Source: Betaproteobacteria bacterium | Lineage (GTDB): Bacteria > Pseudomonadota > Gammaproteobacteria > Burkholderiales > Casimicrobiaceae | Direction of reading: 5' to 3' | DNA length: 5,421 nucleotides | Assembly: GCA_003153335.1 (NCBI GenBank) | Contig: PLYG01000109.1 | Location: forward strand, 397-5,817 | Shown here: positions 1 through 5,421 of the stretch, piece by piece | Layout of the letters: each line of letters starts with the position of its first letter | Position numbering within the stretch: position 1 is the stretch's first letter | Translations under genes and position numbers: made by a program | The notes under the pieces: model-generated | The model's input: only the letters and a program-made list of their open reading frames with translations | Told to the model about the DNA's origin: nothing | The model's database searches: none

Positions 1-1
1 A

Positions 2-1117
2 TCCACCGGCCGGCCGAAGGGTTGCATTCTGACCAACGAATACTTTCACACTTTCGGCAACTGGTATGCAAGCTGCGGCGGCACGATCGCGCTGCACGAG
101 GGTGAAGAGCGTCTGTACAACCCGCTGCCATTGCATCACGCCAACGCGCTCGGCATTTCTTCGCCGGCGATGCTGCTCACGGGTGGCTGCCATTTCGTTC
201 CCGACCGCTTTCATCCGGGCTGTTGGTGGGATGACATGCACGCCTGCGGCATCACTGCCGTACATTACCAGGGTGTCGTGCCGAATCTCCTGATGAAACA
301 GGCACCGACGGCGAACGAGCGCACGCACAAAATCCGCTACGGTCTCGGCGTTGGCGTCGATCCGACACAACACGCGGCGATCGAAGCGCGCTTCGGCTTT
401 CCGCTGGTCGAGTTCTGGGCGATGACCGAGACCGGACGCCTCATGGTCGACAACCATGAGCCGCGTCAGATTCACACGCGCGCGTTCGGGCGCCAGCGGC
501 CGGGACTCGAAGCGCGGGTCGTCGATGGCCATGATCGCGAGGTGCCGCCGGGGCAGCCGGGTGAACTCGTGATTCGCCACAGCGCTGCGGAGCCGCGCAA
601 GGGTTTCTTTTCCTGCTACCTTAAGGACCCCGTAGCGACCGACACCGCCTGGCGCGGCGGCTGGTTTCATACCGGCGACGTCGTCACCAAAGACGAGTCG
701 GACATGCACTATTTCGTCGATCGCAAGAAGAACATCATCCGCCGTTCGGGCGAAAACATCGCTGCTGCGGAGGTCGAGGCGATCCTCGCGGTGCACGACA
801 AGGTGCGTCAGGTCGCAGTCATCGCGGTACCCGACGAATTGCGCGAAGAAGAGGTTATGGCCTGCGTGATCGCCAAAGACAAGGCTGACGAAGACGAAGC
901 CCTCGCGCGCGAGCTCTTCGAACTCTGTCACGCGCGGCTCGCGTACTTCAAGGCGCCGGGTTGGGTGCTGTACATGGATTCGTTCCCGACGACGAGTACG
1001 CAGAAGATTCGCAAGGTGAGCATGTTCGAGGCGGGCGTCGATCCGCGCAAAGTCCCCGGCGCGATCGACCTTCGCGCGCTGAAAGGAAAAACGCGCGCGT
1101 CGGCTTCGGCATCCTGA
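2..1117 (+). CDS. Acyl-CoA ligase (AMP-forming, ANL superfamily), 5'-truncated
   Basis: This enzyme should activate a carboxylic acid with ATP to an acyl-adenylate and then form the CoA thioester, in the cytoplasm. The gene is cut by the window edge: 371 residues are readable, roughly the last two thirds of a usual 500-550 residue ligase. The readable part opens inside the ATP-binding P-loop (STGRPKG, visible residues 1-7). It continues with the A5 motif WAMTETG (139-145), the GWFHTGD motif (220-226) and the hinge DRKKNIIRRSGENI (240-253). The C-terminal catalytic lysine is in STQKIRK (Lys335, bases 1004-1006). All core motifs present look intact. The last residues (KGKTRASASAS) are a low-complexity tail. 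The overall pattern recalls CaiC-like carnitine/crotonobetaine-CoA ligases, but the acid substrate cannot be told. The TTG at 131 is internal, not a start. It lies 54 bp upstream of the thiamine-diphosphate enzyme on the same strand, which suggests co-transcription. Confidence 0.93.
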   Translation, partial: STGRPKGCILTNEYFHTFGNWYASCGGTIALHEGEERLYNPLPLHHANALGISSPAMLLTGGCHFVPDRFHPGCWWDDMHACGITAVHYQGVVPNLLMKQAPTANERTHKIRYGLGVGVDPTQHAAIEARFGFPLVEFWAMTETGRLMVDNHEPRQIHTRAFGRQRPGLEARVVDGHDREVPPGQPGELVIRHSAAEPRKGFFSCYLKDPVATDTAWRGGWFHTGDVVTKDESDMHYFVDRKKNIIRRSGENIAAAEVEAILAVHDKVRQVAVIAVPDELREEEVMACVIAKDKADEDEALARELFELCHARLAYFKAPGWVLYMDSFPTTSTQKIRKVSMFEAGVDPRKVPGAIDLRALKGKTRASASAS

Positions 1118-1157
1118 TCACGCGGCCTCGCAGCTCGACGCCGCCGGACATTCGACT

Positions 1158-1164
1158 GGAGAGA
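1158..1164 (+). promoter_or_regulatory. Ribosome binding site of the thiamine-diphosphate enzyme
   Basis: GGAGAGA lies 7 nt before the ATG at 1172. This decides the start between two close ATGs: the one at 1165 directly abuts the purine run and opens a different frame with arginine-rich, non-protein-like content. The ATG at 1172 opens the conserved enzyme. Confidence 0.75.
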
Positions 1165-1171
1165 ATGGCTT

Positions 1172-2905
1172 ATGAAGGCCCCCGTCATTACCCGAGACAG
1201 CAGCGCCGGCGTGATTGCCCGCTTTTTGAAGGCACGCGGCGTCGACCGCGTGTTCACGCTCTGCGGCGGCCACATCATGCCAATCCTCGTGCGCGCCGAT
1301 GCCGAGGGCATACGCATCATCGATGTGCGCGACGAGCGCGCGGCCGTGCATATGGCGCAGGCGCACGCCGAGCTCACCGGCAATCTCGGTGTGGCGCTCG
1401 TCACCGGCGGACCCGGCGTGACCAATGCGATCACCGGCATCGCGAACGCTCATGTGTCGCGTGCGAGCGTGCTCGTACTCTCCGGCGTGCCGCCGCGCCC
1501 GCAGGAGAATCGCGGCGCGTTACAGGACATGGTGCATACCGATCTCGTGCGCAGCATCACGCGCTATGCGCGCACTGTGCGCGAGAGCTCGCTCGTATTG
1601 CCGGAACTCGACGAGGCGGTGGCGCGCGCTTACGGTGCCGGCGGTTGCGATCCCGGGCCCGTGTATCTCGACTTTCCCACCGATGTGTTGCGCGCCGTGG
1701 TGCCTTCGGTGCTGCAGATGGACGAGCACTTCGCGGTGAAAAAACCGCCGCGGTTGGCTCCCGATCCGGGCGCGATCGACGCTGCCGTCGAATTGCTGTG
1801 GCAGGCCAGAAGGCCGCTGGTGATCAGCGGGCGCGGCGCGCGCGGTGCCGGACCGGCGCTAGTCGAGTTTCTCAACCGCCTGGGTGCACTGTATCTCGAC
1901 ACCGGCGAGACCCGCGGCCTCGTGCCGAACGAACATCCGTCGGCCGTGGCCGCGATGCGCGGCATGGTGATGGGCGAAGCTGATGTCGTCTTGACGCTTG
2001 GGCGCCGCCTCGATTTTCAGTTGGCCTATGGTTCGCCGGCGATCTTCGGCGACGCGCGCTTCTTGCGCATCGCTGACGCTCCGTCCGAATTGCGCGACAA
2101 CCGGCGCGGTGCGGTCGAACTCTTCGCCGATGTCGGCCTCGCGCTGCGCGCGATCGTCGAACGCGCGGGGACGCGGTCGCCGCAGGTAGATCGTGACTGG
2201 ACGGCACGGCTCGCCGCGCAGCACGCGGAGCGTTCGGCGAAACTGCGGCGGATGATGGCGAACGCACCTTCCGATGCCGAAGGCCTTTTGCATCCGAATC
2301 GCGTGCTGGGTGCCATCCAGGAACAACTTGACGACAACGCGATCGTGATCGCCGACGGCGGCGATTTCCTGAGCTTCGCGCGGGTCGCGCTCTCTGGCGG
2401 CGCCTACCTCGATCCGGGGTCTTTCGGTTGCCTGGGCGTCGGCACGCCTTACGGCATCGCCGCGTCGCTCGCGTTTCCCGGCCGACAGGTGGTCGTCGCC
2501 ACCGGCGACGGGTCCTTCGGGTTCAACGCGATCGAAGTCGACACTGCCGTGCGCCACGGTGCCAAGCCGGTGATCGTGGTCGCCAACAACGGCGCGTGGC
2601 AGATCGAGGTGCACGATCAGCGCGCGAATCATCCCCGCGTCGTGGGCACGATGCTGCAACGATCAGACTACGCGGCTATGGCGCGCGCGTTCGGCATGCA
2701 TGCCGAACGCGTGACGAACGAAAGCGAACTCGGACCGGCGATGAAGCGCGCGTTCGCCAACGCGCCGGCGCTGGTCGATGTGCTGGTGTCGCCGGAGGCG
2801 GTCTCGTCCGACGGAAAATCGGGACTCGCGTGGATCCCCGATTTGCAGCCTCTCGCCGCGTGGGAAAGTGCGGAGCGGGCTTGGCGGAAATCCGGCGGCG
2901 GTTGA
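1172..2905 (+). CDS. Thiamine-diphosphate-dependent enzyme, 2-hydroxyacyl-CoA lyase (ILVBL/HACL2)-like
   Basis: This is a complete 577-residue member of the acetolactate synthase/oxalyl-CoA decarboxylase/2-hydroxyacyl-CoA lyase superfamily, of normal length. The N-terminal Pyr domain (about 8-175) holds the cofactor-activating glutamate Glu55 in DVRDERAAV. A central domain (about 195-335) follows, and then the C-terminal PP domain (about 375-545). The PP domain carries the Mg/ThDP motif, GDGSFGF at 445-451 ending in NN at 472-473. Blocks such as FTLCGGHI (28-35), ENRGALQ (112-118), GRRLDFQLAYG (277-287) and WQIEVHDQ (476-483) recall, from memory, human ILVBL (HACL2). True acetolactate synthases have GxRFDDR where this protein has GRRLDF. 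I therefore favour cleavage of a 2-hydroxyacyl-CoA to formyl-CoA plus a carbonyl compound. Oxalyl-CoA decarboxylase or another carboligase activity remains possible. The tail SGLAWIPDLQ (550-559) may act as an active-site lid. The upstream acyl-CoA ligase could supply its substrate. No ilvN-type regulatory subunit follows. Confidence 0.9.
   Translation: MKAPVITRDSSAGVIARFLKARGVDRVFTLCGGHIMPILVRADAEGIRIIDVRDERAAVHMAQAHAELTGNLGVALVTGGPGVTNAITGIANAHVSRASVLVLSGVPPRPQENRGALQDMVHTDLVRSITRYARTVRESSLVLPELDEAVARAYGAGGCDPGPVYLDFPTDVLRAVVPSVLQMDEHFAVKKPPRLAPDPGAIDAAVELLWQARRPLVISGRGARGAGPALVEFLNRLGALYLDTGETRGLVPNEHPSAVAAMRGMVMGEADVVLTLGRRLDFQLAYGSPAIFGDARFLRIADAPSELRDNRRGAVELFADVGLALRAIVERAGTRSPQVDRDWTARLAAQHAERSAKLRRMMANAPSDAEGLLHPNRVLGAIQEQLDDNAIVIADGGDFLSFARVALSGGAYLDPGSFGCLGVGTPYGIAASLAFPGRQVVVATGDGSFGFNAIEVDTAVRHGAKPVIVVANNGAWQIEVHDQRANHPRVVGTMLQRSDYAAMARAFGMHAERVTNESELGPAMKRAFANAPALVDVLVSPEAVSSDGKSGLAWIPDLQPLAAWESAERAWRKSGGG
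2686..2711. repeat. Perfect 26-bp palindrome inside the lyase coding region
   Basis: The 13-base arm CGCGTTCGGCATG is followed immediately by its exact reverse complement, with the centre between 2698 and 2699. It lies in codons for about residues 505-514 (RAFGMHAER) in the PP domain. As single-stranded DNA or RNA it would form a stem with only a small loop. The function is unknown and it may be coincidental. Confidence 0.85.
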
Positions 2906-2924
2906 TCGCCAACCAATCGCCGCC
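2894..2924 (+). terminator. GC-rich hairpin overlapping the lyase stop codon (possible terminator)
   Basis: GGCGGCG (2894-2900) pairs perfectly with CGCCGCC (2918-2924). Inside it GTTG (2901-2904) pairs with CAAC (2910-2913) around a 5-nt loop, with a 4-nt bulge on the 3' side. The TGA stop (2903-2905) sits in the stem and loop. No T-run follows, so it is not a canonical intrinsic terminator. It could slow transcription or protect the 3' end at the convergent junction. Confidence 0.35.
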
Positions 2925-3082
2925 AGCAAGCACTCAGCCAGTGCGCGCAGGAAACGATGGCGAAGCGGCGAAGCGCAACAACGTCTCGCGCATCGGCGTG
3001 GTGCCGTAACACTTGCAAACTACGCTGCACGAGTACGAAGCGGCGCCCGGAATCTGAATATCGTGGATCGCTCTTCTAACCA

Positions 3083-4108
3083 TTACACGCCCGTTATCGC
3101 GTTCAATCCGCCCTCCAGCACACAGACGTCGTAGCCGCGCTGCGACAACACAAACGCCGCCGCCGAGCTGCGGCGCCCGGTATCGCAGCAGATTACGTAC
3201 CGCCGCTTGGGATCAAGGGTTTTGACCCTGCGCCGCAACGAATAAAGCGGTATGTTCAACGCGCCCTTGATTGCTCCACGCTTGAACTCGTCTTCCGTGC
3301 GCACATCGATCAGACCGGCACCCGCGCCCGCCATCGTTTGCGCCTCGGACAAGGCGACGCTTTTCACCAGCGGTTCCTGCAGCAACGCGTCGAAATCCTG
3401 CTTTGCCAGCCGCATCAGCGTGGTGGACGCGAGCGCGATGACAGTCGCGTTGCGCGGCGTATTCGACACCAGTGCTTCCTCGCCGAACGCATCGCCCTCG
3501 CCCAGATCGGCGACCATGGCCACCTTGCCGTCCCGCTCCGACTTCTGCGTTACGCTCACGCGACCCGACTGGATGATGTAATAGTAGTCGCCCGGATCGC
3601 CTTGGCGCACCAGCACCTGCCCGGCCTTCGCCTCGAGCGGGACCAGCCGCTCGAACAATGCCGCCAGGTTGCCGGCCAGAACCTTTCCCAGCGCCGGATG
3701 CCGCATCATGCGAAACACCCACTCACCCTGGCCCGCGTCCATCTCCTCGACTTCATAGCCGCAGGTCTGCTCCATGGTGAGCAGGCGATCCAGCAGCGCG
3801 CTGTCGACGCGCGCTATGGTGGCTGCGGTTCTGGCAATGCCGGTCAATTGTCGCGGTTTGAGCTGGGCCAGCGCATAGCGCGCGTCCTCGCTGCCGGCGA
3901 TGATCGTGCGCCGTGTGCCGGCGCGCGGGATGAGGTACATTTCGCCGGCAAGCAGATAAATTGTATCCGCGTCGGTGTCGCCCGCCTCGAAAACCGTTGT
4001 CTTTTCAGCCACGTTCTCGAACCGGGCGTTTGCCACCAACTGCCCCAGGCTCTCTGTCCGCAACGTGTTAACCGGGACCATTTCCTGCATCAGCTCGACT
4101 TCGGTCAT
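3083..4108 (-). CDS. Cyclic-nucleotide-binding (two CNB folds) and rhodanese fusion protein
   Basis: This is a complete 341-residue protein, probably cytoplasmic, with no signal peptide or membrane segment. Residues about 18-112 form a first CNB-like fold (VFEAGD at 39-44, YLLAGEMYLI at 51-60) that lacks a recognisable phosphate-binding cassette. Residues about 145-250 form a second CNB domain with the hallmarks present: RQGDPGDYYYIIQSG (168-182), then the cassette FGEEALVSNTPRNATV (208-223), with Glu210 and Arg219 placed to contact a cyclic nucleotide. Residues about 255-341 are a rhodanese domain: LIDVRTEDEF (266-275), the active loop CDTGRRS with Cys308, and VLEGGLNAI (330-338). No helix-turn-helix is present, so it is not a CRP-type transcription factor. 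A likely role is sulfur-transfer or redox chemistry gated by cAMP or cGMP, but the ligand and acceptor are unknown. The ATG at 4108 is chosen because GGAG lies 10 nt upstream; Met7 is a weaker alternative. It converges with the lyase gene. Confidence 0.92.
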   Translation of the reverse strand: MTEVELMQEMVPVNTLRTESLGQLVANARFENVAEKTTVFEAGDTDADTIYLLAGEMYLIPRAGTRRTIIAGSEDARYALAQLKPRQLTGIARTAATIARVDSALLDRLLTMEQTCGYEVEEMDAGQGEWVFRMMRHPALGKVLAGNLAALFERLVPLEAKAGQVLVRQGDPGDYYYIIQSGRVSVTQKSERDGKVAMVADLGEGDAFGEEALVSNTPRNATVIALASTTLMRLAKQDFDALLQEPLVKSVALSEAQTMAGAGAGLIDVRTEDEFKRGAIKGALNIPLYSLRRRVKTLDPKRRYVICCDTGRRSSAAAFVLSQRGYDVCVLEGGLNAITGV

Positions 4109-4118
4109 GCGCGCGCAG

Positions 4119-4122
4119 CTCC
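4119..4122 (-). promoter_or_regulatory. Ribosome binding site of the CNB-rhodanese gene
   Basis: GGAG on the minus strand lies 10 nt before the ATG at 4108. The spacing is on the long side, and the intervening bases are an alternating GC run. Confidence 0.5.
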
Positions 4123-4137
4123 GTTGAAGGGACCGCC

Positions 4138-4166
4138 ATTGTAATCCCGCGATGGGCAGCGGCGAA
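4138..4166 (-). promoter_or_regulatory. Predicted sigma70-type promoter for the CNB-rhodanese gene
   Basis: On the minus strand, TACAAT (4143-4138) matches five of six bases of the -10 consensus. It lies 17 bp downstream of TTCGCC (4166-4161), a poor -35 with three of six matches. Transcription would start near 4131, giving a leader of about 23 nt that contains the GGAG. The weak -35 would fit a promoter needing an activator. This is a prediction by eye only. Confidence 0.4.
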
Positions 4167-4185
4167 GCGGTGTTCCGGCGCTTCG
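4163..4185. repeat. 7-9-7 inverted repeat overlapping the predicted -35
   Basis: CGAAGCG (4163-4169) and CGCTTCG (4179-4185) are perfect inverted arms separated by 9 nt. The centre (4174) lies about 43 bp upstream of the predicted start point on the minus strand. That is a place where dimeric activators or repressors often bind. It does not match the CRP consensus TGTGA-N6-TCACA. Confidence 0.4.
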
Positions 4186-4378
4186 ACCTGTCGGCGCACG
4201 CGCCGGGTAACGAGCAACTTCTGCCTCGTGCAGGGTACGCTTGTGCGTTCGGCTTGACGAGCAGCCGGTTTTTGGTGCCGACTCGACAAATTCTTGCCGT
4301 TACGCGTAGGGGACAGACGAAATACTGACTCTGTCACGAACTCGAAAATGGAAATGAGCAGTTGATGAAGCGCGCATG

Positions 4379-4411
4379 AAAGAAGAAAGTGCAGCCCGGC
4401 AATGCTTTGCC
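4379..4411 (-). terminator. Weak possible terminator of the Bug gene
   Basis: Just past the stop codon on the minus strand, GGCAA and TTGCC (4411-4407 and 4402-4398) form a 5-bp stem with a 4-nt loop. About 8 nt later comes the pyrimidine-rich tract ACTTTCTTCTTTC. The stem is short and the T-run is interrupted, so termination here is only plausible. Confidence 0.3.
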
Positions 4412-4419
4412 CGCGTTCC

Positions 4420-5400
4420 CTACTCGATCTTGATCCCCGCGTCCTTGATCAGCTTCGCGTACTTGGCCACCTCGGCGCGCATGAAGGCGAGGAACTGTTC
4501 CGGCGTGCTGCTCACCGCTTCGACGCCCAGGTCGGCAAACCTCTTTTTCACGTCCGGATCCTGGATGACCTTGACGATGTCCGCATGAAACTTGTCGATG
4601 ATGGGCTTCGGCGTGCCGGCGGGCATGAACACGCCCCACCAGTTCAGCGCCACCAGGCCCGGCAAGGTCTCGGCGCATGGGGAAAGCTCCGGCATGATCG
4701 GGCTGCGCTCGGCGCCGGTAACGCACAGCGCACGCAACCGGCCGGCCTTGATGAACTGCATAACCGGCAGCGAGTCGGAGAAGATGTACTGGATATGCCC
4801 GGCCACGAGATCCTGCACGCCCAGTATGCCGCCCTTGTACGGCACTTCGACCGGCTTGGCGCCGGTGATGGTCTTGAACATCTCTCCGGCGAGATGCGAA
4901 ATGCTGCCCGGGCCGCTGGTGCCGTAATTCAGTTTTGTGGCGCTCGACTTCGCCAGCTCGACGAGTTCGGCGAGCGACTTCGCCGGCACGTTCGGATTGA
5001 CGACCAGGATGTTGGGGCCGGTGGAAATGAGCGAGACGGCGATGAAATCACGCTCGACGTCGTAGGGCACCTTGGTCAGCAGCGGATTGACCGCTGCCGG
5101 ACCGATGTTGCCAATGACGAAGGTATAGCCGTCGGGCGCCTGCTTGGCGGTGTAGTCCATGCCGATGGAGCCCGCTGCGCCGGGCTTGCTCTCGACGATC
5201 ACGGGCTGGCCCCAGACTTCCGAGAGCTTCTGCCCGAACACCCGCGCCATCAGGTCGGAGCTGCCCCCGGGCGGATACGTCACGATGAGCCTGACCGGCT
5301 TGGACGGATACGTCTGGGCGAACGCGCCGCCCTGCAACAGCGCCCCGATCAGTCCCGTTGCCAGTGCCAGTCCCTTGGCCATGACCAACAGTTTGCGCAT
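4420..5400 (-). CDS. Bug/TctC-family periplasmic solute-binding protein
   Basis: This is a complete 326-residue protein of normal length for the Bug family, the extracytoplasmic receptors of tripartite tricarboxylate transporters. These usually bind small carboxylates or related organic compounds in the periplasm. An N-terminal signal peptide is clear: basic start MRKLLVMAKG, hydrophobic core, and likely cleavage after AFA (26-28), leaving QTYPSKPVRLIV. Family landmarks are the ligand-loop YPPGGSSDLMAR (42-53), the PGAAGSIG block (73-80), APDGYT (88-93), NYGTSGPGSISHLAGEMF (158-175), PYKGG (187-191) and the late WWGVFMPAGTPKPIIDK segment (254-270). The usual block around PDVPTVAE reads PELSPCAE (237-244), a mild departure. 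The start is supported by a strong upstream AGGAG. No TctA or TctB membrane gene is in the window, as is common for orphan Bug genes. The ligand cannot be predicted. Confidence 0.95.
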   Translation of the reverse strand: MRKLLVMAKGLALATGLIGALLQGGAFAQTYPSKPVRLIVTYPPGGSSDLMARVFGQKLSEVWGQPVIVESKPGAAGSIGMDYTAKQAPDGYTFVIGNIGPAAVNPLLTKVPYDVERDFIAVSLISTGPNILVVNPNVPAKSLAELVELAKSSATKLNYGTSGPGSISHLAGEMFKTITGAKPVEVPYKGGILGVQDLVAGHIQYIFSDSLPVMQFIKAGRLRALCVTGAERSPIMPELSPCAETLPGLVALNWWGVFMPAGTPKPIIDKFHADIVKVIQDPDVKKRFADLGVEAVSSTPEQFLAFMRAEVAKYAKLIKDAGIKIE

Positions 5401-5404
5401 GGTT

Positions 5405-5412
5405 CTCTCCTC
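5405..5412 (-). promoter_or_regulatory. Ribosome binding site of the Bug gene
   Basis: GAGGAGAG on the minus strand, with its AGGAG core (5411-5407) ending 6 nt before the ATG at 5400, is a strong Shine-Dalgarno sequence. It confirms the start that gives the full signal peptide. The promoter lies beyond the window edge. Confidence 0.8.
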
Positions 5413-5421
5413 GTCATTGAA

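Larger units (their letters stand above)
4109..4419. other. 311-bp intergenic spacer between the Bug gene and the CNB-rhodanese gene
   Basis: The spacer holds the predicted promoter and ribosome binding site of the CNB-rhodanese gene at its left end and a weak possible terminator for the Bug gene at its right end. A short GC palindrome lies at 4192-4205 (CGGCGC-AC-GCGCCG). I see no convincing small gene: the reading frame beginning with a GTG at 4337 on the minus strand has no good ribosome binding site, a composition rich in Arg, and runs into the CNB gene out of frame. No tRNA or riboswitch is recognisable. Confidence 0.6.

Noticed and set aside
961..1983. Plus-strand open frame of 340 codons crossing the ligase-lyase junction
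   Set aside because: It is out of frame with both real genes, extremely Arg-rich, and explained by GC-skewed codon positions.
1859..2659. Long open frame on the minus strand antisense to the lyase gene (266 codons)
   Set aside because: The sense strand encodes conserved ThDP-enzyme motifs over the whole stretch. The antisense product is Arg/His/Asp-rich with no family resemblance.
1172..2905. Reading the ThDP enzyme as biosynthetic acetolactate synthase IlvB/IlvG
   Set aside because: The usual GxRFDDR block is replaced by GRRLDF, no small regulatory subunit gene follows, and the neighbour is an acyl-CoA ligase rather than ilvN or ilvC.
2959..2974. Tandem copy of GGCGAAGC
   Set aside because: Two 8-base units only. 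Such short repeats are common in GC-rich spacers and nothing else marks it as functional.
2994..3006. Small hairpin CGGC-GTGGT-GCCG in the convergent gap
   Set aside because: The stem is only 4 bp with no T-run on either strand, too weak to call a terminator.
3338..4144. Long open frame on the plus strand antisense to the CNB-rhodanese gene (268 codons)
   Set aside because: It mirrors a well-supported gene in GC-rich DNA, has no recognisable domain, and is rich in Arg, His, Gln and Leu as expected for an antisense shadow.
4068..4337. Minus-strand 89-codon frame upstream of the CNB-rhodanese gene
   Set aside because: It has a GTG start with no clear ribosome binding site, overlaps the start of the real gene in another frame, and shows no recognisable features.

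Overview
The window looks like a piece of a GC-rich proteobacterial chromosome, most likely a betaproteobacterium of the Burkholderiales type. This is inferred from the high G+C content, the GC-biased third codon positions, and a Bug/TctC-family periplasmic binding protein, a family greatly expanded in that group. No rRNA, tRNA, mobile element, CRISPR array or phage gene is visible.

Layout. On the plus strand, a 5'-truncated acyl-CoA ligase of the AMP-forming family (2-1117) is followed after 54 bp by a complete thiamine-diphosphate enzyme (1172-2905). The second gene has its own good ribosome binding site, and the pair is probably one transcription unit. On the minus strand, reading right to left, come a complete Bug-type solute-binding protein with a signal peptide (5400-4420), a 311-bp spacer, and a protein with two cyclic-nucleotide-binding folds and a C-terminal rhodanese domain (4108-3083). 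The rhodanese-fusion gene converges on the thiamine-diphosphate enzyme across a 177-bp gap.

Function. The thiamine-diphosphate enzyme carries sequence blocks that recall the 2-hydroxyacyl-CoA lyase group, especially the ILVBL/HACL2 branch, more than true acetolactate synthase. Next to an acyl-CoA ligase, the simplest reading is a two-step catabolic cassette. The ligase would activate a 2-hydroxy acid to its CoA thioester, and the lyase would cleave it to formyl-CoA plus an aldehyde or ketone. The substrate cannot be read from the sequence. The Bug protein may capture an organic acid in the periplasm, but it is on the other strand and has no transporter membrane genes beside it, so any link is speculative. 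The CNB-CNB-rhodanese protein is probably independent: a soluble sensor that may couple cyclic-nucleotide binding to sulfur or redox chemistry.

The least expected items are a perfect 26-bp palindrome inside the lyase gene, the degenerate first CNB fold in the rhodanese fusion, and a 7-9-7 inverted repeat overlapping the -35 of a predicted promoter for that fusion gene.
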